Positions 32,373-41,803 of a stretch of DNA of 64,000 bases are shown here, in pieces (positions within the stretch are counted from its first letter, which is position 1; every line of letters starts with the position of its first letter). The notes beneath the pieces were generated by a model, which saw nothing but the letters and a program-made list of their open reading frames with translations, made no database searches and was not told the origin of the DNA. The DNA comes from Rhodococcoides fascians A44A (lineage in GTDB: Bacteria > Actinomycetota > Actinomycetes > Mycobacteriales > Mycobacteriaceae). Both the position numbers and the translations under genes were made by a program. The stretch spans positions 1,702,786-1,766,785 of the forward strand of contig NZ_JMEX01000008.1 of the NCBI RefSeq assembly GCF_000760735.1, written 5' to 3'.

Positions 32373-35300
32373 GTGGCTACTGCCGTCGAGCTCGCAGTTG
32401 GGTACTTCACCCTGATCCCGGAACTCCGCAACGTCGGAGACGTGACGCGCCGGGGTCTGGGTGAGGCGGAGGACGAAGCCGGCCGATCCGGTTCCCGCAT
32501 GGGCGAATCGATGTCGTCGTCAATGGGCAGCAAGATGCTGCTCGGCGCCGCCGGCATCGGCCTCGCTGCGGGCGCCGCGATTGGCAAGTCGCTATCGGAC
32601 GCCATGGCCAACGAGGTCACGACGGACAAGCTCGCGGCCGGGCTCGGTGCTACGCCGGATCAGGCGAAGGCCTACGGGTCCATCGCGGGCAAGGTGTACG
32701 CCCAGGCGTACGGCGAGAACCTCGGCGAGGTCACGACGGCAATCGATTCGGTGGCATCCACGCTCAAGGGTGTCGGCGGTGTGCAGCTCGACGACGGATC
32801 GCTCGAACGTCTAACGAAGAAGGCACTCGACTTCTCGACCGTGTACGGCACGGACGTCGCAGAGCAGGTGCAGCTGGTCAACCAGCTAGTTGGCAACGGT
32901 CTCGCGGACTCTGCCGATCAGGGCTTCGACATGCTCACGCGGTCGTTCCAGAAGGTACCGGCCGCGATGCGCGGCGAGCTCCCGGAGATCTTGTCGGAAT
33001 ACGGAACCAACTTCCGCGCACTCGGATTCGAGGGCGAAGAGGCGTTCAATCTCCTTATCGGCGCTGCCGGGCAGGGCAAGTTCGTCCTGGACAAGACCGG
33101 CGACGCGCTGAAGGAATTCACCATCCGTGGTTCCGACATGTCGAAAGCATCGTCGGACGCCTACGCCTCGATCGGCCTGAGTGCGGAGGAGATGTCGAAA
33201 GCCGTAGCCGGTGGTGGCGATGGCGCTCAGGCCGCGCTTCAAAAGACCGCGCAGGGTCTCCTCGGGATCGAGGATCCGGCCACTCGCGCGAACACCGCGA
33301 TTGCTCTGTTCGGCACCCCGCTCGAAGACCTGTCGGTCGACCAGATCCCCGCCTTCCTCAACTCCCTCGCGGGCGCGCCGGATGCTATGGGCGACGTCGC
33401 AGGTGCAGCGGACCAAATGGGCGCGACCCTCGCCGACAACGCATCCACGCGAATCGAGACCTTCAAGCGCTCGATCATGACCGGACTGACCGACCTCGTC
33501 GGCGGCGGCATCCTGCCCGCCCTCGAATCAGTATTCGGAACCATCGGCACCATCGCTGGGCCCGTGCTGTCCGAGGTGCAGGGCGGCATCCGTGCATTCG
33601 TCTCCACCTTCACCGAGGGCGGCGACGAGATCACGAGCTCAGGCTTCGCCGGGTTCCTCGAAGGCCTTGGCATCATCGCGCACAACGTCTTCACCGAAAT
33701 CGGCGGCGGCATCACAGCGCTCGTCGCAGCATTCCGCGACGGCGGGGACGACGTCACGTCGTCCGGTCTCGCTGGTTTCTTCGAGCAGGTCGGCATCCAC
33801 GCCCGCAACCTCTACGACATCTTCATCGGCACCATTGTCCCGGTCATGAAGGACATCGCCGACGTCGTACTGAACGTCGCACAGGTCGTCCTGCCGATCC
33901 TTTGGGATGCGTTCACCTTCGGAATCGACATCATCGCCAACGTAGGCGACGCGATCAACGGACTGATCGGGTTCTTCAACGAGCACAAGGACGTGCTTGC
34001 CGTCGTCGCGGGCGTCATCACCGCGACGCTGCTTCCGACCCTCGTCACCCTCGGCATCTCCCTCGCCGGACAGGCTGCGGCGTGGACGCTCGCCACGATC
34101 CAGATGACCGCCTACAACATCATCGGTACCACTCTCGCGGCCGCGACCAAGGTGTGGGCGGCCGGGCAGTGGCTTCTGAATGCAGCGCTCAACGCCAACC
34201 CGATCGGCATCATCATCGGCCTGATCGCTCTGCTCGTCGGCGGAATCATCCTCGCCTACAAGAACTCGGAGACCTTCCGCAACATCGTGCAGGCAGCGTG
34301 GGAGGGCATCCAGACTGCGATCTCCTTCGCGTGGGAGTCGATCATCAAGCCGGTTTTCGAGGCTCTGAAAACAGCTCTCGGCGCAGTCGGTGACTTCTTC
34401 TCGTGGGTGTGGAATTCGGTCATCAAGCCCGCGTGGACGGCGCTCAGCGACGGCATCGCCTGGTACTGGCAGAACGTCATCATGGTCGCCTTCGACGCAC
34501 TGAAGGCCGCCCTCGGTGCCATCGGTGACTTCTTCGGTTGGGTATGGAACAGCGTCATCAAGCCAGCATGGGATGCGCTCGGTAACGGCATCTCCTGGGT
34601 GTGGGACAACATCATCCGTCCCGCTTTCGACGCACTGAAGTCAGGGCTGCAAGGAGTCGGTGACTTCTTCGGGCAGATCGTCGACGCCATCCAGATCACG
34701 TGGGACCGCATCCGCGACATCGTCCGCAAGCCGATCGAGTTCATGGTGAACACGATCTACAACAGCGGCATCGTTCCCGCGTGGAACGCTATCGCCGGGT
34801 TCATCGGACTCGACGATAAGAAGCTTTCGCCCATCGAGGGATTCGCAACCGGCGGCATCTATCCGGGTTACACCCCGGGTCGCGACACCGGTGTGATCGC
34901 GGTCGGCGGCGGGGAAGCGATCATGCGTCCCGAGTGGACGCGTGCGGTCGGTTCGAATTACGTCGATGCCGCGAACGGTGCCGCGCGTAGTGGTGGCGTC
35001 GGTGGCGTGAAGAAGTTCCTCGGCTACTACGCCGACGGCGGAATCGTCGACTCGATGAAGCGCATCGTGGACTCGAAATTCCCTGGCATGCAACTGACGT
35101 CGGGTCTGCGCTACACCGACAACGGCTACCACTCCAAGGGGATGGCTGCCGACTTCAGCAACGGCGGCGACGCAGGCACGCCGGAGATGAAGGCCCTCGC
35201 CGGGTTCATCGCGGACAACTATGCACCCGACACGATCGAGCTGATCCACTCACCGTTCGACCGCAACATCGGCGGCGGCGGGTTCGTCGGCGACGGCATG

Positions 35301-36521
35301 GGATTCTACGGCGGCGGCACGATGTCCGAGCACCGGAACCACGTGCACTGGGCAGTCAAGCAAGCACTCGGTGAACCGTCCGGCGGGTCGATCATGTCCG
35401 TGATCGGCGGCGCGATCAGCAGCGTCGTCAGCTTCGCCCGAGACAAGGTTGCGGATCTGTTCGAGAAGCCAGTGCGGGCGATCGGGAACAACATCCCCGA
35501 CTTCGGTGGGGCGCCGTGGGGGCAGACTGCACGCGGAATCTACGACCGCATGGCTGATTCGGCGATCGCGTTCGTCCGCGGCAAGGCCGACGAGAAGGAC
35601 GCGAAGACGCCAGCCTCGTCGTTCGTGGCGGGTGCCGGCGCTGAGCAGTGGCGCCAGATGATGGTCGACGCCTACATCAACCAGGGCTACGAACCGATGC
35701 CCGCGAAGATCGACGCCTGGGTTCGACAGATCGATACCGAGTCCGGTGGCGACCCGAACATCGCGCAGCAGATCGTCGACGTCAACGGCACCGGTGAAGC
35801 TGCCGGTGTCGGTCTCGGCCAGATGATTCCGACGACGTGGCAGGCGTACCGCGATCCTCGGTTGCCTGACAATCGCCGCGATCCATGGGCGATGACGAAC
35901 GCAATGGTCCGCTACGGCGAGCAGAAGTTCGGGCCGAGCCTGCTCGACGTTATCGGCCACGGCCATGGCTACGCAGGCGGCGGAATCTATCCCGGCTACA
36001 CGCCAGGTCGGGATACCGGTGTCATCGCCGTTGGCGGCGGAGAAGCAATCATGCGACCGGAGTGGACGCGTGCCGTCGGCTCCAACTACGTCCACGGTAT
36101 GAACGCCGTCGCGAAGAAGGGCGGCATCAACGGCGTCAAGCAGGCGATGATTCAGGGTTTCGCGAACGGCGGTGTCGTCGACCCCAACGAATACCTGCGT
36201 AACAGACTGGCCAGATACGGCTCCGATGTTGCGGGGATCGCCAAGGCTGCAGTGCCGGAAATCCTCGGCATCTCCGGGACTCCGCTTGACCTGACGAACA
36301 ACCGCTACATCAAGGCAGGTCAGGACGTGGCTGCTGCTTTCAATAACGCCCGGTCGAACTCGCCGTCGCAACAGCCGGCCATTCCAACGGCGCCAACCAG
36401 CGATCAGGGCGGTGCAGGCCAACCGCGAGAGGTGCATTTCCACGTGACAAATCTCGAAGAGGCCTTCCGTAAATGGACTTTGGAGCAGAAGAAGAACGCG
36501 CTGGCGTTCGGAGGTAGGTAA
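32373..36521 (+). CDS. Tape measure protein with M15-like peptidase and SLT transglycosylase domains
   Basis: 1382 residues; GTG start after GGAGGTG. Long helical N-terminus, hydrophobic mid-section (about residues 540-660) and tandem Trp-rich repeats (WNSVIKPAWTALSDGI / WNSVIKPAWDALGNGI). The C-terminal third has two wall hydrolases: an M15/VanY-like domain with H920 (YHSKGMAADF) and H990-V-H992 (NHVHW), and a soluble lytic transglycosylase with catalytic E1123 (IDTESGGDPN) and GLGQMIPTTW. A near-identical block (GGIYPGYTPGRDTG then VIAVGGGEAIMRPEWTRAVG) stands before and after this pair, at nt 34851-34964 and about 35979-36092. It sets tail length (about 200 nm at 1.5 A per residue) and probably digests peptidoglycan during DNA injection. 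Confidence 0.92.
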   Translation: MATAVELAVGYFTLIPELRNVGDVTRRGLGEAEDEAGRSGSRMGESMSSSMGSKMLLGAAGIGLAAGAAIGKSLSDAMANEVTTDKLAAGLGATPDQAKAYGSIAGKVYAQAYGENLGEVTTAIDSVASTLKGVGGVQLDDGSLERLTKKALDFSTVYGTDVAEQVQLVNQLVGNGLADSADQGFDMLTRSFQKVPAAMRGELPEILSEYGTNFRALGFEGEEAFNLLIGAAGQGKFVLDKTGDALKEFTIRGSDMSKASSDAYASIGLSAEEMSKAVAGGGDGAQAALQKTAQGLLGIEDPATRANTAIALFGTPLEDLSVDQIPAFLNSLAGAPDAMGDVAGAADQMGATLADNASTRIETFKRSIMTGLTDLVGGGILPALESVFGTIGTIAGPVLSEVQGGIRAFVSTFTEGGDEITSSGFAGFLEGLGIIAHNVFTEIGGGITALVAAFRDGGDDVTSSGLAGFFEQVGIHARNLYDIFIGTIVPVMKDIADVVLNVAQVVLPILWDAFTFGIDIIANVGDAINGLIGFFNEHKDVLAVVAGVITATLLPTLVTLGISLAGQAAAWTLATIQMTAYNIIGTTLAAATKVWAAGQWLLNAALNANPIGIIIGLIALLVGGIILAYKNSETFRNIVQAAWEGIQTAISFAWESIIKPVFEALKTALGAVGDFFSWVWNSVIKPAWTALSDGIAWYWQNVIMVAFDALKAALGAIGDFFGWVWNSVIKPAWDALGNGISWVWDNIIRPAFDALKSGLQGVGDFFGQIVDAIQITWDRIRDIVRKPIEFMVNTIYNSGIVPAWNAIAGFIGLDDKKLSPIEGFATGGIYPGYTPGRDTGVIAVGGGEAIMRPEWTRAVGSNYVDAANGAARSGGVGGVKKFLGYYADGGIVDSMKRIVDSKFPGMQLTSGLRYTDNGYHSKGMAADFSNGGDAGTPEMKALAGFIADNYAPDTIELIHSPFDRNIGGGGFVGDGMGFYGGGTMSEHRNHVHWAVKQALGEPSGGSIMSVIGGAISSVVSFARDKVADLFEKPVRAIGNNIPDFGGAPWGQTARGIYDRMADSAIAFVRGKADEKDAKTPASSFVAGAGAEQWRQMMVDAYINQGYEPMPAKIDAWVRQIDTESGGDPNIAQQIVDVNGTGEAAGVGLGQMIPTTWQAYRDPRLPDNRRDPWAMTNAMVRYGEQKFGPSLLDVIGHGHGYAGGGIYPGYTPGRDTGVIAVGGGEAIMRPEWTRAVGSNYVHGMNAVAKKGGINGVKQAMIQGFANGGVVDPNEYLRNRLARYGSDVAGIAKAAVPEILGISGTPLDLTNNRYIKAGQDVAAAFNNARSNSPSQQPAIPTAPTSDQGGAGQPREVHFHVTNLEEAFRKWTLEQKKNALAFGGR

Positions 36522-36523
36522 TC

Positions 36524-37438
36524 GTGCCCTCGCCGACTCTGATTGAGCTCGAAGGCGTCAACGGGGAATGGTTCACCCTCAGCGGCGTAGGCAAAGGCGA
36601 CCGGGGTGTATGGCTGGCACCGGAAATGTCGGGACTGTTCGACGCCCCGGTAAAGACCTTGTGGAACTCGCACGCATTTCAGCGTGGTTCCACCTATGCC
36701 GGCAAACGCGAATTGCAACGCGACGTCGTGTTCGGCGTGCACATCAAGAATACGCCGGACATGTCCTGGGAAGAGAATCACTCCGAGTTCCGTAAGGCCT
36801 TGGGTTCGTTCGATGATGAGGCAACGCTGTGGGTGCAGACCGACAACTCCAGGCGCAGCCTCAAGTTTCGACTGTCGGAGCAACCGTCGTTCACACCGAC
36901 GCGAGACCCGAACCTCGCGTCGTACGGACTCCTGGTCGTCACCGCGACGGCAGGCGATCCAGATTGGGTGGAAGAAGATTTCATCGCGTCGTGGACGTCT
37001 ACTAAAAGCACACTGGACGGGTCATGGGAAACAGGCACGATCGAAGTGTCGAATCCCACAGATCTGCCCGCATGGCCGATGTGGATCGTTCCTGACTCTG
37101 TGATCGCTCGACTACCCGATGTCTCCTGGGGGTCGCGACGTTTCAACAGCGCCACCTATGACGCGGCCACTGTCGATGCAAACCGGCGAATTGTCCTGCC
37201 CGAGACGTTGCCTGGCTATCCCGTGCGAATTGACACGCAGCCGGACGCCATGATGGGCGGCTACCAGTCGAAGGATAAAAGTTTCGGCAAGCGCATGAAC
37301 GGCATTCGCTTCCTCTATTCGATACCGAGATACACCGAGCCCACGCTTCTCCCGATCGCAATCAAGTCTGCGCCAGCGGGTGTCAAGTTGGAATTGCGTT
37401 TGAAGCGCGCCTGGTCGGGCCCGATGGGTCTTCAGTGA
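36524..37438 (+). CDS. Distal tail protein (Dit-like minor tail protein)
   Basis: 304 residues, GTG start 2 nt after the tape measure. N-terminal beta-rich region (LSGVGKGDRGVWLAPEMSGLFDAPVKTL.. with RELQRDVVFGVHI) followed by a C-terminal jelly-roll-like half (NGIRFLYSIPRYTEPTLLPI). Matches the first minor tail protein after the tape measure in actinophages, the hub of the tail tip. Confidence 0.8.
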   Translation: MPSPTLIELEGVNGEWFTLSGVGKGDRGVWLAPEMSGLFDAPVKTLWNSHAFQRGSTYAGKRELQRDVVFGVHIKNTPDMSWEENHSEFRKALGSFDDEATLWVQTDNSRRSLKFRLSEQPSFTPTRDPNLASYGLLVVTATAGDPDWVEEDFIASWTSTKSTLDGSWETGTIEVSNPTDLPAWPMWIVPDSVIARLPDVSWGSRRFNSATYDAATVDANRRIVLPETLPGYPVRIDTQPDAMMGGYQSKDKSFGKRMNGIRFLYSIPRYTEPTLLPIAIKSAPAGVKLELRLKRAWSGPMGLQ

Positions 37439-37448
37439 GGGGAACGAC

Positions 37449-39104
37449 ATGACTGCGCCCGCTGCCTTGCCAAGCCTCGTCGACTACGACGCATTCCACC
37501 GCGACATCGAAAAGATGCTCGCGGAGGAGGCGGAACGGCGTATCTATCCGCCCGAAGTCGAACTGTTCGACGGGGATCAGAACTCGGTCGGCATTGTCGG
37601 CCAGGTCATCTCGTGCTCCGCCCAGCATGTGATGAACGAGACCGGCATGGCGACGATCGAAATGCCGATCGATTATTACCTGTCCGAGTGGGCGATGAAC
37701 GCCGATGCTCGTGACACGAAAGACATCCACGTCCGCATCGAGAAGGACGGCGCTCGGTGGACCGGCAAGCTCGACCAACTGAAGATCGTCAAGTCGGCGG
37801 ACCAGCGTGTTGTTCGTATGGAGTTCAAGCACGACTACGAGCAGTTGAAAAACATGCTCGCCTACGCGAACCCGTTCCTTCCGCCGGAGGTCCAGTTCCC
37901 CAAGGTGTGGGTTCTCTACGGCCGGTCGCAGTGGGCGCTGAAGACGACGCTGTTCGTCAACATCATGCGCCTGGAGTCGTCGCTCTGGGTGTTGCCGGAT
38001 GATCCGCTGGACAAGTCACAGTGGAACAACCTGAACCAGTCGACGTGGTGGAATGTCGTCGCTCCGAATTCTGGTGAGGACACATCCCTTCCTTGTATTG
38101 CGTTCTCGCGGTTCAAGACTATCCACGATTGCTCCAAGAAGATCGTCGCGGATGCGCAACTCATGTGGACGTGCCGCCGCTACTACCCCCACTTGGGTGA
38201 CCCGCCCCCATGGGAGGGTGCGGACGTTCGCCCTGGCGCGCTGGTGTGGGACTTGGTGGATAAATCGTCCTTCGCGGACGGCACGGCCTTCCGGGGCAAC
38301 GTGTGGTCGGGATTCATTCGCGAGTTCCTGAACATTCACGGCAACGGCATCACTCAGACGGTGGAGCAGGTCGACGACCCGAACGTCCCCGGTCAATACC
38401 TGGTGCCGGAGTTCCAAGGGACCATCCCGTCGATGCCGGGGTGCGTGTTCTGGGAGTCGGAGATGTCCGGCATCGAATCGTCCGAGTACACGTGGAAGCC
38501 GGCGTCCGCAGTCGGGTCGGTGGCCGGTGGTTCCTCGATGCCGGGTGTGAACGAGCTTATCTCGGCGACCGTGCAGATGATCGGCGATCTGACGGCGATG
38601 ATTCCGTTCGTCCCGCCATTGGGTGGAATTGCGGACGCGTTGCTCAGGCCGCTGTACGAGAATGTGTTCCTGGCGTTCGGCAAGATCAAGAACTCGGCCC
38701 GCGCACGGGAATTGGGTGGCGCGCACTACCACGAACAGTTTGCCGAGGGCGCCGACAAGGCGTACACCCTCGGCTATCTGTTGGCGCAGCGGGCGCAGAT
38801 GTGGAAAACCCGCGAAGTGCGTTCCGCGACATTGCAAGTAACGGACGGAGCGCCTTGGAAGATCGGCGATCGCGGCCTCGGTGATTTTTTCCTCGGCGAC
38901 CGAGTCGGATTCAACATCATCGGCATGCCCACCGGTGTCGTCTACGTCGAGCAAGTGTCGGAACTGACGCTGTCGTTCGACCGGGACAAGCCCGCGTCAT
39001 GGGCTATCACGATCGGGCAGCGGCAGGGCATAGACCCAGTGGCTGACATGTGGGAACGAGTGCAGGAAATCATGAGTCTCGTAAAGGATTTGGGGTTCGG
39101 CTGA
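37449..39104 (+). CDS. Tail tip protein (Siphovirus Gp37-like)
   Basis: 551 residues. Family features: the N-terminal segment LFDGDQNSVGIVGQVISCSAQ, the conserved EFKHDYEQLKNMLAYANPF and WTCRRYYPHLGDPP, and the late AYTLGYLLAQRAQMWKTREVRSATL segment. Gp37-like proteins form the tail-tip hub and are typical of Rhodococcus phages such as ReqiPepy6. Overlaps the next gene by 1 nt. Confidence 0.85.
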   Translation: MTAPAALPSLVDYDAFHRDIEKMLAEEAERRIYPPEVELFDGDQNSVGIVGQVISCSAQHVMNETGMATIEMPIDYYLSEWAMNADARDTKDIHVRIEKDGARWTGKLDQLKIVKSADQRVVRMEFKHDYEQLKNMLAYANPFLPPEVQFPKVWVLYGRSQWALKTTLFVNIMRLESSLWVLPDDPLDKSQWNNLNQSTWWNVVAPNSGEDTSLPCIAFSRFKTIHDCSKKIVADAQLMWTCRRYYPHLGDPPPWEGADVRPGALVWDLVDKSSFADGTAFRGNVWSGFIREFLNIHGNGITQTVEQVDDPNVPGQYLVPEFQGTIPSMPGCVFWESEMSGIESSEYTWKPASAVGSVAGGSSMPGVNELISATVQMIGDLTAMIPFVPPLGGIADALLRPLYENVFLAFGKIKNSARARELGGAHYHEQFAEGADKAYTLGYLLAQRAQMWKTREVRSATLQVTDGAPWKIGDRGLGDFFLGDRVGFNIIGMPTGVVYVEQVSELTLSFDRDKPASWAITIGQRQGIDPVADMWERVQEIMSLVKDLGFG

Positions 39105-39727
39105 TGCCACAGATACCGACACAACAATGGTGCTTCGAGCAAGAGGACCCGGAGAAGCGGCACCAGTGGATGTTCGTGGCTTCGATGCCGTTCGGTCGAG
39201 ACACGTACTGGACGCCAGACGGTGACACGCTCGCGTATCTGTCCACCCGAGTGCAGGAGGCCGGGTATTCGCACATCTCGGAACTAGAAGAGCTTGCGGA
39301 CGATGCGGGCATGGTGTCGCTCGCAGAGGTACGGCGTCAGGTCAAAAAGCTGCAACCACCCCCGGCGGGGCAGGCGCACACCCTCAACAACACCTCACAG
39401 TGGGTGGACATGGACACCCCAGACCCCGGTCCGATAACGGTGGCGGACATGTCGCAGTTCACTGTGGAGCAGAACATCAAGCATGTCGAGCAACTGCGAA
39501 ACATGGGTGTGCCGGGGGTAATCCCTGACGTACAGGAGCCGGGTCCGTCAGTTGCTCGCGTCGTGGGTAAGGAATTCGATCCCGCTGCTCATGGTCCCGC
39601 AGTGGTTATCGGGTACCTTCTTGGCCAGGATGACGCCGAGCGGAAGCGCGTTCTGGCAGCGGAACTTCGGGGCGGGCGGAAGAGCAAGAAGGTGCTCGAG
39701 TATCCCGACTGGATGGGGCTGACATGA
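39104..39727 (+). CDS. Minor tail protein of unknown role
   Basis: 207 residues (MPQIPTQQWCFEQEDPEKRH). The N-terminal half includes YWTPDGDTLAYLSTRVQEAG; the middle is Pro-rich and the C-terminal part helical. A chain of 1-4-nt overlaps links it to tail genes on both sides. No enzymatic motif. Probably a tail-tip or baseplate component. Confidence 0.7.
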   Translation: MPQIPTQQWCFEQEDPEKRHQWMFVASMPFGRDTYWTPDGDTLAYLSTRVQEAGYSHISELEELADDAGMVSLAEVRRQVKKLQPPPAGQAHTLNNTSQWVDMDTPDPGPITVADMSQFTVEQNIKHVEQLRNMGVPGVIPDVQEPGPSVARVVGKEFDPAAHGPAVVIGYLLGQDDAERKRVLAAELRGGRKSKKVLEYPDWMGLT

Positions 39728-40728
39728 CGTTCCCTGTCGGACCGAAGCCGTCGAACGCCTACGTCGAAGGCACCGTCCGCGATGCGCAAACCCAGTCCGA
39801 AGAGACGATCCGTGACGGCATTCGGACGAAAGCCATCAGCGGTTTCGGTGTCGCGCAGGGCGGGTTCGGGTCACTGTTCGCCGGTATCGCGGAGTGGATC
39901 GCGAACTTCAACGCGGTGTTGGACGAGCAGGTCACGCAGGCCGGTGAAATCACCGAGGATTTGACGGACCTCACGAACCGTGTCGAACTACTGGAGGGCG
40001 GCGCGGTCACTGTCCGGACGTACGCGTTCAACAGTATCTGGACGAAACCACCGGGACTGATTCGATTGGGCGTCGCTGTCGAAGGCGGCGGGCATGCGGG
40101 TAGGTCGGGGTCGACGATCACCCCTCGTATCGGTGGCCTCGGCGGGTTGGGTGGCGGTTACCGCTTCCAATGGTTCGAGCTCGCGGCGATCGAACACGAC
40201 ATCGGAGCCACCGAGGAAGTGGTGATCGGTGGGGGCGGTGAGGTTCCATCGCAGTTGGGTGGCGTGTCACGGTTCGGTAATCACGTGCAGTCGGTACCTG
40301 GTGTCGGCGCTGTTCTCTCGGTCGAGGGCGCGGTGGTGTCGAACTCTGCGACCGAGCGGGGCGGCAATGGCGGCAAAGGTTCGGACCCCAATACGGGAGA
40401 GCCTCCCGAGGGTGGCGACCAGGGCGGAAGTTCCGCGTTCGCAGCTGGGGGCGCAGGTGGTTCGACGGGAGGCACCCGCGCTGGATCCAACGGCCAAGAT
40501 GCAGTACTCAGCCCTGTCGCCCGCGGTAATGGCGGAGGCGGCGGTGGTGGTGGCGGCACGCAGCTCGCCGGAACAGTAGGCGGAAAAGGCGGCGATGGCG
40601 GTTATCCATCGGGCCCAGGAGGCGGCGGCGGAGCCCGCGGCCACGGCATCGGATCATCGGACGGCGCAGGCGGCTTGGGTGCGGACGGCCGCGTCACCGT
40701 CATCGAATACACGAAACTCGAGGACTGA
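39724..40728 (+). CDS. Glycine-rich tail fibre protein
   Basis: 334 residues: helical N-terminus (VRDAQTQSEETIRDGIRTKA then DLTDLTNRVELLEGG, a trimer coiled coil). A long Gly-rich beta region follows with GG-repeats and a polyglycine run (NGGGGGGGGGTQ), ending in VTVIEY. Gly-rich sandwich tips of this kind (as in phage S16 gp38 or mycobacteriophage minor tail proteins) bind receptors. The DNA is an internal GGC/GGT repeat and therefore a hotspot for length change. Confidence 0.8.
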   Translation: MTFPVGPKPSNAYVEGTVRDAQTQSEETIRDGIRTKAISGFGVAQGGFGSLFAGIAEWIANFNAVLDEQVTQAGEITEDLTDLTNRVELLEGGAVTVRTYAFNSIWTKPPGLIRLGVAVEGGGHAGRSGSTITPRIGGLGGLGGGYRFQWFELAAIEHDIGATEEVVIGGGGEVPSQLGGVSRFGNHVQSVPGVGAVLSVEGAVVSNSATERGGNGGKGSDPNTGEPPEGGDQGGSSAFAAGGAGGSTGGTRAGSNGQDAVLSPVARGNGGGGGGGGGTQLAGTVGGKGGDGGYPSGPGGGGGARGHGIGSSDGAGGLGADGRVTVIEYTKLED

Positions 40729-40731
40729 CAC

Positions 40732-41085
40732 ATGCCCACAGCAACACGCATCACCGATCGAATCCCCGGGAAGGCCGGCGAAGCCTACGGATACGAGCTG
40801 TCCGAGCCGTACAACGGTGTCGACTACCTGATCGTGTCGCGAATCGATATGGCGGCGTTCGGATTGCGAGAAACCCGAATACTGCCCGGACAGTTGTTCG
40901 ACGGACGGGTGATCGCGCAGACCAACGTGGACAACACGTTGGCGTTGTCCATCCCGTTGGAGTTGTGCTCGCACGAAGAGGCGTTGGCGTCGATCGGCTA
41001 CGAAGCAGTCGAGCCGCCACCCGTTGTGGAAGCGCCACCCGGTGATCCGGACGAGAAGATCGAGCCCACTCCGGAGGCGTCGTGA
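40732..41085 (+). CDS. Unknown tail-region protein
   Basis: 117 residues. N-terminal compact beta domain (EPYNGVDYLIVSRIDMAAFGLRETRILPG) and a Pro/Glu-rich tail. Similar small proteins follow tail fibre genes in actinophages. The stop overlaps the next GTG. Confidence 0.65.
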   Translation: MPTATRITDRIPGKAGEAYGYELSEPYNGVDYLIVSRIDMAAFGLRETRILPGQLFDGRVIAQTNVDNTLALSIPLELCSHEEALASIGYEAVEPPPVVEAPPGDPDEKIEPTPEAS

Positions 41086-41285
41086 GTTTCATTCGCACGA
41101 AGGAATCTGCTTCCCCGTTCAAAGCGACCCAGACGGTGACGAAGGTCGCCGAGATATGCGGGCGCACGGTTCCAGAGGTGGTGGCGGTGATGGCTGCACG
41201 ATCGAAACCTGGTGCTACAGCATCGACGACGGTGGATTTCACGACCGCGGAAACCATCCTCCGAGTGTTCCAAGAGGAGGCGTGA
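41082..41285 (+). CDS. Unknown small protein before lysis genes
   Basis: 67 residues; GTG start overlapping the previous stop. The sequence TVTKVAEICGRTVPEVVAVMA resembles a short helix-turn-helix. Ends at a TGATG overlap with the M23 lysin. No assigned role. Confidence 0.55.
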   Translation: MSFIRTKESASPFKATQTVTKVAEICGRTVPEVVAVMAARSKPGATASTTVDFTTAETILRVFQEEA

Positions 41286-41803
41286 TGGCGCCACGATTCA
41301 TACCCGTCCCGCGCGGCTTCTACGTCACGTCCGTATTCGGTTCCCGCTGGGGAACGACACATTGGGGTATCGACTACGGCCGCGACGGCGGATCAGGCGG
41401 ACAGCCGATCTACGCAGCACAAGGCGGCACCGTCGTCATGGTCGGCCCGGCATCCGGGTTCGGGCAGTGGATCGTCCTGGACCATCCGACCGCAGACGGT
41501 AGCGGCACCACAGTGTACGGGCACATCATCCCGGAGGTGCGCCTCGGCCAGCGCGTCGAGGCCGGGCAGCGAATCGGGTTCATCAACCCTGATTCGCGCA
41601 GTAACGGGGGAGTGGCACCGCACCTGCATTTCGAAGTGCATCGCGCGGTGTGGTCGCAGCCGGGAGCGAACCGTCTCGACCCCGCGCCCTGGCTCAACGG
41701 CGCCCTATGGCCTGGCGAGACACCGCCTCCTCCGCCTCCCGGCGAGCCTGACGATGGTGCGACGTGGGACGCAATCTACGACCAGTTCGTGGGGCGCCGG
41801 TGA
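41285..41803 (+). CDS. M23 (LytM-type) peptidoglycan endopeptidase
   Basis: 172 residues. Zinc ligands: H-x-x-x-D in THWGIDYG and H-x-H in PHLHFEVH; G-x-x-V-x-x-V around GGTVVMVGP gives the M23 core. A Pro-rich linker (PPPPPPGEPDDG) and a short C-terminal tail follow. It cleaves cross-bridges in peptidoglycan at lysis. Located directly before the GH19 lysin, so the phage uses two enzymes, one cutting peptides and one cutting glycan. Confidence 0.88.
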   Translation: MAPRFIPVPRGFYVTSVFGSRWGTTHWGIDYGRDGGSGGQPIYAAQGGTVVMVGPASGFGQWIVLDHPTADGSGTTVYGHIIPEVRLGQRVEAGQRIGFINPDSRSNGGVAPHLHFEVHRAVWSQPGANRLDPAPWLNGALWPGETPPPPPPGEPDDGATWDAIYDQFVGRR

